Assembly (NCBI GenBank): GCA_004134995.1
Contig: REGP01000007.1
Coordinates: forward strand, 181,819-245,818
Direction: 5' to 3'
Length of the DNA stretch: 64,000 bases
Source of the DNA: Oxalobacteraceae bacterium CAVE-383
GTDB taxonomy: Bacteria; Pseudomonadota; Gammaproteobacteria; Burkholderiales; Burkholderiaceae_D
The position numbers and the translations under genes are program-made. This document shows, piece after piece, positions 25,252-33,700 of the stretch (position 1 is the first letter of the stretch; the number at the start of each line of letters is the position of its first letter). The notes beneath the pieces were generated by a model. It was not told the origin of the DNA. It did not search any database and saw only the letters and a program-made list of their open reading frames with translations.

Positions 25252-28200
25252 ATGAATTTCTCCGGAATCACGACAACGCCACCACTTTCCCTTCCTCTCG
25301 CCCCACAGCACGTTTCCGCATTTTCACCATCGATATCCGCATCGAATCCATCCCGGCCGGCCGGCGCCCGGCCGCTTCGGGAACAGCGGAAATTCCGCTA
25401 TCGGCGATACGAAAAAGGCATTCGTCCGCCGGATGCGGTCCATGCGCGCCGTTCCCGACGCAGCACGGCAACATCCGTATCGACCCGCGCAAGCGATCTC
25501 TTCGCGCAGGCTTATGCGCGCATGCTCGGCGGCACGGCGACGCAAGCCGCGGCCGAAGATGAACTGAAAAGAAATGATGAAGAGCTATACCGGAACTGGC
25601 GCAACCTGACCGGCATTGAAGCGCTCGGATGGCGGCGGGCTGCCGAAGGCCAGCCGTTCGGGCCGCTCGATCTGGCGTATGCCCAGAGCGAGTTCGCCGC
25701 CCATATGGAAGCCCATCCGGAGCCGGACGATGCCGCCGTCCGCAGCCTTGCGCGCTATTACCTGCAGCAACGCGCCATTACTGTCATCGAGGCACCCAGC
25801 CTGGCCGCGCTATATCGAAACGTGTTGCAGCGCGGTCTGCATTGGATCGATCTCGACGCATTGCGCATGAAGCAAGGCGCGCGGCCGACGCAGATTCTGC
25901 GGACGGTCTGCCAATACCGGCGACTATCCCTCGATCATGCCGCATTGGATAGACGGCTGGCCAACCGCCGCGACGTCATCGCCGACGAGGCGGCCTTGAT
26001 TTACTTCCATACCCGGCCGGATCGGCAAAGCCCGACGCCGGATGCGTCCATGCAAGCTGTCCGCGCACAGTTCGCCACTGCCCTGATCGACGAATGGCAG
26101 GATGCCGGCATCGGTATCGCACTATTGCCGTCGGCGCCGGTTGCGCCGGTCCACGCCCGGTTCTGGTACGACGGCTTCAGCCTGCAAAACGCGCGCGGCA
26201 AGCGCCTGCAGGATATCGCCGCCGAAATATTCGACACGCCTTTTGAAGCGGAACCGCCGAACATGCAGCGCCTGATCGCGCAAGCCAGCCATTTCGGCCA
26301 TCTGCCGGGATATCCCTGCAACGGCACCATCGATGCCGCCCTGCGGGAAACATTGATACGTACCATGCATGGCAACCTGGCCGCCATATCCCGCCATGAG
26401 CCCCGTCCCGGGGCCGCCTGCCTGGCCGGGGTTTATCTGACGCGAACGGAATCGGACGCCATCGTCGCCGCAAGAATGCGGGATCTGATGCTCGGCACGC
26501 ATTATCCCAAGTGCAGCGTGCTCGACGCCGTGGAGACCTGCGTGCGGCGGCTCGCGCCGCTGCACGATATCGACTTCGATGCATACGATCATCCCGCCAG
26601 GCTGATCAAAGCTTATAACGCGCTCAACCGGGCATGGAGCAGCGATCCCCGCTTCGCCGTCTCGCCTTCGCCGTATGCCGGCCGGTATCTCACACGATGC
26701 CGCAACGTCGAACTGGCGCACGCCAATTCGACCGATCTGCAGCGGCGGCTTCACGATTACGTGGAAGAAGAATTATTGGCGCTGTCGCCATTGCCGGTGT
26801 TCGATGAAGACTTCCAGATCGAACAGATTCTGCGCCGCAAGCTGAAAATGAACGACCGGGATATCCGTCTTCCAAGATCGGCCCGGTTCACCGCGCCTGA
26901 TTTCCCGGCGCCGCCGAAGACGCTGTGGATCGGAGTGATGACGCCGGCCGAGGAATTCAAGACACGAAAATCGATACCGGGCTCCATCATGAAGCATGGC
27001 GCGGCGTCGATCGATCCGAAGCGCGAACTGGAGTATGTGCAAAGACAGGCGGCCGCGCAGCTATCGACGCATCCCGTGATCCGCGCCAAGGTCGAGGAAG
27101 CCATGCGCCGTCACGATGTCCCGCGCGATGCGGACCATGCGGACAATACACAACGCCTGCGCCAGACGCTGGCAAACAGCGTGGCCGGCTTGCCGGCGCC
27201 GAGTTCGCTGGACGCCTTTCTGCGCGAACTCGACTTGCTGTTCGGCAGCCCGACTGTGGCGGCAATCGTCAAAGCCGTCGCCAGCGGCGAACCGCGCCGG
27301 ATGCTGGAATTGCTGCCCTTCGTCGTGCCGCTGTACGACATCGAGGAAGGCATCCGGCATCGCGACTGGGAACTGGCGAAAACGGGCGCGCTGCATCTGG
27401 GCGAGGATCTGGTCTTTACCGCCATCGGCCTGGGCGCCGAAAAAATTCTCATGCGTCAACTCGCCCTCGACGTCAAAAGCGTATTGGCCGCGCGCGCCGG
27501 GTCCGCCGGCGGCGAAGCGATCGAGATGGTGCGGCGGCAGCCGGTGTCCATTGAGGCGGACGCAGAAGAACTATCCCGCCCGGGCGAGGATGCCGCGCCG
27601 ATCGAAACGCCCGAGCATACCCGTCCCAAGATGCCCGGCGCCGAACTCTTTCCGGACCGGCGCGTCCATCTGACCATCGACTTGATCGATGAAAACAAAT
27701 CGATACCGGTCAAGCCGATCGGCGATGCTTTCGCGGAAACCGATCGGCGCGGCAATGTCCTGCCGCACGCGCCGATCGTCTTCGGCGATATCGCATCGGG
27801 CCGCGGCTATCGCATGCTGCGCCGGCCGGCGCAACTTCCAATGGCACTACCGATCCCGGCGCAGGAACTGTCCACGCGCCAGACGGTAATCGATGTTCTG
27901 GCCCGGCATCGGCGGCTGTCCCGGCTGCCCAATATAGCCGCCAGGCGTCCCGATCCCGGGCGGATCGTCCAGGCGCTATTTTCCTATGTGCATGAAGCGG
28001 AGACCGACGCGTTGCGGCAACTCTGGCGCCGGGCCTATGCGCGCTACAGCAACTACGCGCAGTTCGAGGCATTCTGGACCGATCTCTATCGCCGTTCCGA
28101 CACGGCGGTGCATTTTCTCAATGCCGCCTACGATAGCCTGGCGTCCCGGGGCAGCACCGAAGTGTCGTTCGATGCCGCGCACGCGCGCGTCATCGGCAAT

Positions 28201-29319
28201 GAAGTCTGTCTGCTCGGCGACAAGGACCTTGCCAATCTGCACTATGTTTCGCTTTCAGGCGCGACCCGCTTTCAACGCGCCCGGATGCTGATCCACGAAG
28301 TATTGCATGCGTTGGCGAAAACCAGCGATCCCGAGCCCTCGGCGGCATTCGCGCATCGCGGCGAAACGACCTTCTTTACCGGTCTGATATTGGACGAGAG
28401 CGGCGCATCGACGCCGGCCCCGACGCGCATCGCTTACGCCATGCCGCCCGTTTTCAGCGACGGCGAGGCCGCGCACCGGCTCTGGTCGAGACATCTGCTC
28501 GATCTGCACGACATCACGGCAGCCGAAGATCTGCTGCTGGACCGCGTGCTTGCCGCCAATCGCGTCCCCGCGCCATCGGCCATTATTCTCGGCCAGAAAA
28601 TAGGCGAACGGCTAACTGTGCGCCAAGGGCTGGCATTGGCCAAACAGATGCGGATTTCAAGAAAATTCGGCCCCCGCAATATCGACCATCTCTTTGAGCT
28701 GACGGCGTCGAACTTCGACCTGAAGTCGTCGCCGGATCTGCGCGAACTATTGAAATCCCTGATATCCGAAAGCAAAACACTGCGCGAACTCGCGCATGCC
28801 TGGCTGAACAAATTTTCCTATTTCCGCATCAAGCTCAAGCACATCGATTTCCTGCTCGGGGAGAACGGCTCCGGCTTGTCCGCCATCTCGCATACCATCT
28901 CCGACAATACGATCTGGCTCAATACCGAGAAACTCTATTATTTTTCCGAACGCGGTCTTGCTCCCCTGAGCGAGAAACGATTGTTCGCCGGCAGCATGGT
29001 CGATTTTTTCATTGGCGAGCTGCTGCCGTCGATGCCGCGTTTCCCGATGCATCAGCGGCTTGACAGCCGCGGCGTGCAAGTCTTGCTGGAGAATGAAATC
29101 CTGGCGCAGGCAGGCGACCCTTCTCCGCCGCGCATCTGCGCCGAACTGGCTGTCGATTCAACGTCTTACCTGATGCATTTAACGGCGATACGCCGCGCCG
29201 CCGATGCCGAAAACGCCTATCTGCGCCAGGCAGTGCGCGATAGTGCGCCGCCGGTGCAGGGCGCCGCCATCGGCGACGATCTGCTGGGCTTGACGGAGGA
29301 AGAACTCCCTCACGCGTAA
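25252..29319 (+). CDS. large effector-like protein with HEVLH zinc-protease motif
   Basis: 1355-aa protein of no family I can name with certainty. The first 45 residues are rich in Ser, Thr and Pro and poor in charge (MNFSGITTTPPLSLPLAP), as in type III secretion signals, with no Sec signal peptide. About residues 690-745 hold a moderately hydrophobic stretch (LPFVVPLYDIEEGIRH) of a kind seen in big toxin-like effectors. At 1015-1019 HEVLH, within RMLIHEVLHALAKTSDP, matches the zincin HExxH pattern. The following HRGETTFFTGLILDESG recalls PipA/GtgA and M91 effector proteases. The ATG at 25216 lies in a hairpin, so 25252 is chosen, though it has no clear ribosome site. It converges on znuA. 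Function is inferred only. Confidence 0.6.
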   Translation: MNFSGITTTPPLSLPLAPQHVSAFSPSISASNPSRPAGARPLREQRKFRYRRYEKGIRPPDAVHARRSRRSTATSVSTRASDLFAQAYARMLGGTATQAAAEDELKRNDEELYRNWRNLTGIEALGWRRAAEGQPFGPLDLAYAQSEFAAHMEAHPEPDDAAVRSLARYYLQQRAITVIEAPSLAALYRNVLQRGLHWIDLDALRMKQGARPTQILRTVCQYRRLSLDHAALDRRLANRRDVIADEAALIYFHTRPDRQSPTPDASMQAVRAQFATALIDEWQDAGIGIALLPSAPVAPVHARFWYDGFSLQNARGKRLQDIAAEIFDTPFEAEPPNMQRLIAQASHFGHLPGYPCNGTIDAALRETLIRTMHGNLAAISRHEPRPGAACLAGVYLTRTESDAIVAARMRDLMLGTHYPKCSVLDAVETCVRRLAPLHDIDFDAYDHPARLIKAYNALNRAWSSDPRFAVSPSPYAGRYLTRCRNVELAHANSTDLQRRLHDYVEEELLALSPLPVFDEDFQIEQILRRKLKMNDRDIRLPRSARFTAPDFPAPPKTLWIGVMTPAEEFKTRKSIPGSIMKHGAASIDPKRELEYVQRQAAAQLSTHPVIRAKVEEAMRRHDVPRDADHADNTQRLRQTLANSVAGLPAPSSLDAFLRELDLLFGSPTVAAIVKAVASGEPRRMLELLPFVVPLYDIEEGIRHRDWELAKTGALHLGEDLVFTAIGLGAEKILMRQLALDVKSVLAARAGSAGGEAIEMVRRQPVSIEADAEELSRPGEDAAPIETPEHTRPKMPGAELFPDRRVHLTIDLIDENKSIPVKPIGDAFAETDRRGNVLPHAPIVFGDIASGRGYRMLRRPAQLPMALPIPAQELSTRQTVIDVLARHRRLSRLPNIAARRPDPGRIVQALFSYVHEAETDALRQLWRRAYARYSNYAQFEAFWTDLYRRSDTAVHFLNAAYDSLASRGSTEVSFDAAHARVIGNEVCLLGDKDLANLHYVSLSGATRFQRARMLIHEVLHALAKTSDPEPSAAFAHRGETTFFTGLILDESGASTPAPTRIAYAMPPVFSDGEAAHRLWSRHLLDLHDITAAEDLLLDRVLAANRVPAPSAIILGQKIGERLTVRQGLALAKQMRISRKFGPRNIDHLFELTASNFDLKSSPDLRELLKSLISESKTLRELAHAWLNKFSYFRIKLKHIDFLLGENGSGLSAISHTISDNTIWLNTEKLYYFSERGLAPLSEKRLFAGSMVDFFIGELLPSMPRFPMHQRLDSRGVQVLLENEILAQAGDPSPPRICAELAVDSTSYLMHLTAIRRAADAENAYLRQAVRDSAPPVQGAAIGDDLLGLTEEELPHA

Positions 29320-29325
29320 TTAAGT

Positions 29326-30273
29326 TTAATTGCGGCGCAGGCCAGCCAGTATCTGTCCAACGTTGTAGCGCATCATGCCGAGGTAATCGGCGGCAACGCC
29401 GCCCGGCGCCGACAAGGCGTCCGAATACAGCTTTCCGCCCGCTTCCACGCCGGCTTCGCGGCTGATTTGCTGCAGCAGTTTCGGGCTGGTCATGTTTTCG
29501 ATGAAGACCGCCTTGATGCGCTCCTTCTTCATCTGGCGGATCATGGCCGCGACTTCTTTCGCGCTCGGCTCGCTGTCGGTCGACATGCCTTGCGGCGCGA
29601 TGAATTCGACGCCGTAATGCGCGCCGAAATAATGAAAGGCGTCATGCGAGGTGATGATGCGCCGCTTGGCGGGCGGGATCGCGCCGATCTGGGCGGCGGC
29701 CCAGCCGTCGAACTGTTTCAGGGCCGCGATATAGACATCGCCGTTGCGTTTGTAGGCGCCGGCGCCGGCCGGATCCAGCCGGCTCAATGCCTGCACGATA
29801 TTGCCGGCATAGACCACGACATTGAGCGGATTCTGCCAGGCATGCGGATCGGCATGCATTGCATGCTCGCCCTCCTCCTGCATTTCGCGCGCCTGTATGC
29901 CGGTCGACGCCACCACGATTTCACCTTTGTAGTTGGCCGACTGCGCCAGCCGTTCCAGCCAGCCTTCGAAGCCCAGGCCGTTGACCACGATCAATCTGGC
30001 GTGCGCGACTTTCTTGATGTCGTCGGGCGTCGGCTGATACACATGCGCGTCCTGGTCGGGGCCGACCAGCGTGCTGACGGCGACACGGTCGCCGCCGATC
30101 CGCGCGACGATGTCGCCCAGGATGCTGAAGCTGGCCAGCACCGGTATCTTGCCGGCAGCGGGTGTAGCGGGCGCGGCAGGGGCGCCCTGGGCTTGCGCGG
30201 CATGGATCGCAACAAGAGGCAGCAGCGCCGCCAACAGGCAGGCGCGCAGGAAGGAACGTTTCAGGAGTTTCAT
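29326..30273 (-). CDS. znuA: zinc ABC transporter periplasmic binding protein ZnuA
   Basis: 315-aa cluster A-I metal-binding protein. Residues 1-29 form a signal peptide (AQA-QG). Candidate metal ligands lie in DQDAHVYQPTPDD, HADPHAWQNP and HDAFHYFGAHYGVEF, with the C-terminal acid in the LYSDALS region. The His/Glu-rich patch EEGEHAMHADPH is short compared with the long loop of E. coli ZnuA. Last gene of the order 45-aa protein, znuC, znuB, znuA. Manganese cannot be excluded by sequence alone, but the neighbouring DUF2796/DUF3299 genes favour zinc. Confidence 0.88.
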   Translation of the reverse strand: MKLLKRSFLRACLLAALLPLVAIHAAQAQGAPAAPATPAAGKIPVLASFSILGDIVARIGGDRVAVSTLVGPDQDAHVYQPTPDDIKKVAHARLIVVNGLGFEGWLERLAQSANYKGEIVVASTGIQAREMQEEGEHAMHADPHAWQNPLNVVVYAGNIVQALSRLDPAGAGAYKRNGDVYIAALKQFDGWAAAQIGAIPPAKRRIITSHDAFHYFGAHYGVEFIAPQGMSTDSEPSAKEVAAMIRQMKKERIKAVFIENMTSPKLLQQISREAGVEAGGKLYSDALSAPGGVAADYLGMMRYNVGQILAGLRRN

Positions 30274-30311
30274 GGGTTTCACACAGGGTGGGGAATCGGG
30301 ATTGAAATGAT

Positions 30312-31226
30312 TTATCCGCGCAAATGCGGGCGCCGCAAAATGCGCGGCAGCCAGCCGCGCGGCGCGATCAGCAGCGACAGCAGATAGAACGCGCCGGCGC
30401 AGACGATGATGGTCGGCCCCGAAGGCACCGAGGCGTAATACGACAGCATCAGCCCGGCATAGCCGGCCGCGGCCGCCTGCACCATGCTGTTGACCAGTTG
30501 CGCCGGCAGGGTGTCGTGCCACAGCCGCGCCGACACCGCCGGCAGCATCATCAGCCCGACCGCCATCAGCGTTCCCAAGGTCTGGAACGAAGCCACCAGA
30601 TTGAGCACCACCAGCATCAGGAACAGTTGCTGATAGATGCTGCCGCGGCTGCCGCTGGCGGCGAGATAGGCGGGATCGAAGGTTTCCAGCAGAAAGCCGC
30701 GATACAAACCCGCCAGCAGCAGCACGCTGACGGTGGAGACGCCGGCCACCAGCAGCAGGCCGCCGGTATCGACGCCCAGCACATTGCCGAACAGGATATG
30801 CAGCAGATCGATCTGCGAGCCGAATTTGGAAATCAGGATGACGCCCAATGCCAGCGCCACCAGATAGGTCGCCGCCAGGCTGGCGTCTTCCTTCAGATCG
30901 GTATAACGGCTGATCATGCCGGCCACGCCGACCACGATCACGCCGGCCAGGAAACCGCCCACGCTGAGCGCCGGCAGCGACAGGCCGAACAGAATGAACG
31001 CCACCGCCACGCCCGGCAGGACCGCATGGCTCAAGGCTTCGCCGAACAGGCTCATGCGGCGCAGCGTCAGCAGCACGCCCAGCGGCGCGCTGCTCAATGC
31101 CAGCGCCAGCGTGCCGACCAGCGCGCGGCGCATGAAAGCGAACTCCTGAAACGGCGCGATGGCGAAATCGTAGAAACCGCCGTGGATCTGGCTCAAACCC
31201 GTGCTCAGACTCAAACTCAGGCTCAT
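30312..31226 (-). CDS. znuB: zinc ABC transporter permease ZnuB
   Basis: 304-aa permease of the ABC-3 family with about eight membrane segments. Family motifs include MSLFGEALSHAVLPGVAVAF near the N-terminus and TLGTLMAVGLMMLPAVSARL. The start overlaps the znuC stop as ATGA, so the two are translationally coupled. It forms the membrane channel for metal delivered by ZnuA. Confidence 0.92.
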   Translation of the reverse strand: MSLSLSLSTGLSQIHGGFYDFAIAPFQEFAFMRRALVGTLALALSSAPLGVLLTLRRMSLFGEALSHAVLPGVAVAFILFGLSLPALSVGGFLAGVIVVGVAGMISRYTDLKEDASLAATYLVALALGVILISKFGSQIDLLHILFGNVLGVDTGGLLLVAGVSTVSVLLLAGLYRGFLLETFDPAYLAASGSRGSIYQQLFLMLVVLNLVASFQTLGTLMAVGLMMLPAVSARLWHDTLPAQLVNSMVQAAAAGYAGLMLSYYASVPSGPTIIVCAGAFYLLSLLIAPRGWLPRILRRPHLRG

Positions 31227-32062
31227 GCCGCGGCCTCGCAGATCGGCGCGTGATCGTCCTGCGCTTCGGCCATGGCCTTGGCGCGCTGCAGATTGTCCGG
31301 CGTCAGCACGTCGGCGGTGGCGCCCCAGGCCACGACATTGCGCGCCAGCAGCAGCGTGCGCGGGAATTGCGCGCGCACCTGATCGTAGTCGTGCAGCACG
31401 GCGATCACGGTACGGCCTTCGGCATGCCACGATTGCACGATCGCCAACAGATCGCTGGTGGTCTTGGCGTCGATCGCATTGAACGGTTCGTCCAGCAGAA
31501 TCACTTCGGCGTCCTGCAACAGGATGCGCGCAAACAGCACGCGCTGGAACTGTCCGGCAGACAGGCTGCCGACCGGGCGCTGTCCGAAACCGTCCAGCCC
31601 GACCGCCGCCAGCGCGGCGTGCGCGCGTTCGCGCATGGCCGGATCGACCCGGCCGAACAGGCCGATGCGCCGCCAGTAGCCGAGCAATACGCAGTCGAAT
31701 ACCGAGACCGGAAAACCGCGCTCGATATCGGCCTGCTGCGGCAGATAGGCAATGTGCTTGCGCTGTGGAATCGTGACGACACGGCCGCTGCTGGCGCGGA
31801 TCAGTCCGAGCATGCTCTTGAGCAAAGTGCTTTTGCCGGCGCCGTTGGGGCCGATGACGGCGGTCAGCGAACCTTGTTCGAACACGCCGTTGACGTGATG
31901 CAATGCCGGGTGGCGCCGGTAGGCGACGGTCAGGTTTTCGATCGAGATGAGCGGCCGCCCCGCGTGCGCGGCATGGCCGGCATGGGACTGCCCATGATCA
32001 TGGCCGTGATCGTGTCCATGCGCGTGCGCCTCGCCGCCGGCATGCGTGCGCGCGCCGCTCAA
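31223..32062 (-). CDS. znuC: zinc ABC transporter ATPase ZnuC with His-rich N-terminus, TTG start
   Basis: 279-aa ATPase. Walker A GPNGAGKST, signature LSAGQF, Walker B VILLDEPF and switch His in AVLHDYD are all present. The first 35 residues before the ABC domain are an unusual His/Gly stretch (HAHGHDHGHDHG) that could bind zinc in the cytoplasm. There is no in-frame ATG near the domain. TTG at 32062 has an AGGAG site about 8 nt upstream and overlaps the stop of the 45-aa gene as TTGA, so it is chosen. Coupled to znuB downstream. Confidence 0.87.
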   Translation of the reverse strand: MSGARTHAGGEAHAHGHDHGHDHGQSHAGHAAHAGRPLISIENLTVAYRRHPALHHVNGVFEQGSLTAVIGPNGAGKSTLLKSMLGLIRASSGRVVTIPQRKHIAYLPQQADIERGFPVSVFDCVLLGYWRRIGLFGRVDPAMRERAHAALAAVGLDGFGQRPVGSLSAGQFQRVLFARILLQDAEVILLDEPFNAIDAKTTSDLLAIVQSWHAEGRTVIAVLHDYDQVRAQFPRTLLLARNVVAWGATADVLTPDNLQRAKAMAEAQDDHAPICEAAA

Positions 32063-32196
32063 GAGAAATCTCCTGTCAGCGCCCAGTACACGCCCAGCCA
32101 CAGCAATGCGCAGACCGGCAGCACCAGCGCCACCCGAAGCCAGCCCGGGCAGCCCAGCACGCTGCTGTCGCGAAAGAAAGTTTTGATAGTCCGCAC
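32059..32196 (-). CDS. 45-aa single-span membrane protein heading the znu operon
   Basis: Short gene with a GTG start and an AAGGG ribosome site about 6 nt upstream. It encodes a basic start (MRTIKTFFRDSS), one hydrophobic helix (LRVALVLPVCALLWLGVYWAL) broken by no charge after its first residues, and a short tail. Its TGA overlaps the znuC TTG start. The tight coupling argues that it is translated. No family recognised. It could modulate the transporter, but that is a guess. Confidence 0.6.
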   Translation of the reverse strand: MRTIKTFFRDSSVLGCPGWLRVALVLPVCALLWLGVYWALTGDFS

Positions 32197-32266
32197 CGTT
32201 TGCCCTTGATTGGCCTTGGCCCTTGGCGTTTGCTGCCTGGCCCTTTGCCTGATTAAACACTTGTAA

Positions 32267-32309
32267 AGTTGCTTGCAACTCGGTTGCAAACAGTGATTAT
32301 AATGCAATC
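32267..32309. promoter_or_regulatory. divergent znu / DUF2796 control region with candidate Zur site
   Basis: The 170-nt gap between the 45-aa gene and the DUF2796 gene contains a perfect palindrome AGTTGCTTGCAACT (32267-32280), an ideal TATAAT (32298-32303) for the + strand with TTGCAA 19 nt upstream, and GATT-N7-AATC (32295-32309) overlapping that -10. Zinc uptake genes of this kind are normally repressed by Zur at such sites. Zur itself is not in the window. Which repeat is the operator is not decided. Confidence 0.45.
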
Positions 32310-32365
32310 GCCCGCAAAAAGTCGCGCGCCATTTGCTTACCTCTTTGCTTCACAGGGAAAACTCC

Positions 32366-32920
32366 ATGAAATCCATACGCTTTTTCTTTTCCATTGCCGC
32401 GCTGTCGATCGCGACGGCGGCCGTGGCCCACGAAGCCCATGTGCATGGCGTCGGCAAGCTCGACGTCGCGCTCGACGGCAGCACGCTGTCGCTGCATCTG
32501 GATTCGCCCCTGATCAATCTGCTCGGCTTCGAACACGCCGCCACCAGCGCGCCGGATCGCCAGGCCGCGCAAAAAATGGGCGTGCAATTGCGCGCGGCGG
32601 ACCAGGTGTTCGTCACCACGCCTGCCGCGCAATGCCATGCAACCGCCGTCACACTGATGTCGGCGGCGCTGGATCCGGCGTTGCTGGGCCAAAAGCCGGC
32701 CGCCGCGGACGCCAATAAAAAAGCCGCCGATCATGACGGCCATGCCGATCTGGACGCCGATTTCGTGTTCAGTTGCGCGCATCCCGAGCAACTGCGCGCC
32801 ATCGACGTGAAGCTGTTCGACCTCTATCCCGGCTTCCACCGCATCGACGTGCAGGCAGTGACGCCGAAAGGCCAGTCGGCGGCGACGCTGGCGCCCGGCT
32901 CCAGCATGGTGGCGCTGTAA
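32366..32920 (+). CDS. DUF2796 periplasmic zinc-associated protein (ZrgA type)
   Basis: 184-aa exported protein. Signal peptide residues 1-20 (AVA-HE), then His-rich metal-binding patches HEAHVHGVGKLDV and DHDGHADLDADF. The ending has the DUF2796 pattern DVKLFDLYPGFHRIDVQ. In Vibrio, ZrgA of the zinc-regulated ZrgABCDE importer is of this family. Here it is followed at 3 nt by an ABC ATPase, a FtsX-like permease and, further on, a DUF3299 gene, the same set of parts. Predicted role: periplasmic zinc capture. Ribosome site CAGGGAAA. Confidence 0.85.
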   Translation: MKSIRFFFSIAALSIATAAVAHEAHVHGVGKLDVALDGSTLSLHLDSPLINLLGFEHAATSAPDRQAAQKMGVQLRAADQVFVTTPAAQCHATAVTLMSAALDPALLGQKPAAADANKKAADHDGHADLDADFVFSCAHPEQLRAIDVKLFDLYPGFHRIDVQAVTPKGQSAATLAPGSSMVAL

Positions 32921-32923
32921 GCC

Positions 32924-33700
32924 ATGACGGACAACGCGGCCAATGACGCCAATGACGCCGACAAGGCAAATCCGGATGCCGGCAACGATGCCGTCATCGA
33001 GCTGGACGACATCGATTTCCGCTGGCCCGGACAGGCCGTGCCGACGCTGCAACTGCCGCATTTTCGCGTCGCGCGCCGCGATCAGGTATTCCTGTCCGGC
33101 CCCAGCGGCAGCGGCAAAAGCACGCTGCTGGCGCTGATCGGCGGCATCGTCCTGCCGCAAAGCGGCCGCGTGCGCCTGCTGGGCGACGATATGCGTTCAT
33201 TGTCCGCTTCCGCGCGCGACCGTTTCCGGGTCGACCATATCGGCTTCATCTTCCAGCAATTCAATCTCATTCCCTATTTATCGATGCTCGACAACGTCCT
33301 GCTGCCCTGCCAGTTCTCGGCGTACCGGCGCGAACGCGCGCTGGCGCAGGGCAAGTCGCTGCGCGCCGCCGCCGCTTCGCTGCTAAACAGCCTGGATCTG
33401 GCGCCGGCGCTGTGGGACCGGCCCGCGACGCAGCTGTCGATCGGCCAGCAGCAGCGCGTGGCCGCCGCGCGCGCCTTGATCGGCCGCCCGGAAATCATTG
33501 TCGCCGACGAGCCGACTTCGGCCCTCGACGCCGACCGCCAGCAAGGCTTCCTCGACCTGGTGCAGCGCGAATGCGAACAGGCCGCGGCCAGCCTGCTGTT
33601 CGTCAGCCACGATCAGCGCCTGGCGCAGCGCTTTACGCACCGCCTGGCGCTGGAAGAAATCAACGGCGCCGGCCGCGCACATACCGAAAGCGCCGCATGA
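32924..33700 (+). CDS. ABC transporter ATPase of the LolD/MacB type, zinc-associated
   Basis: 258-aa ATPase. Walker A GPSGSGKST, signature LSIGQQQRVAAARAL, Walker B IIVADEPTSALD and switch His FVSHDQR. The Q-loop is IFQQFNLIPYLSM. The class partners with MacB/FtsX-type permeases, and such a permease starts within its stop codon. Lies between DUF2796 and that permease, so probably part of the zinc system, although lipid or peptide transport cannot be excluded by sequence alone. Confidence 0.88.
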   Translation: MTDNAANDANDADKANPDAGNDAVIELDDIDFRWPGQAVPTLQLPHFRVARRDQVFLSGPSGSGKSTLLALIGGIVLPQSGRVRLLGDDMRSLSASARDRFRVDHIGFIFQQFNLIPYLSMLDNVLLPCQFSAYRRERALAQGKSLRAAAASLLNSLDLAPALWDRPATQLSIGQQQRVAAARALIGRPEIIVADEPTSALDADRQQGFLDLVQRECEQAAASLLFVSHDQRLAQRFTHRLALEEINGAGRAHTESAA

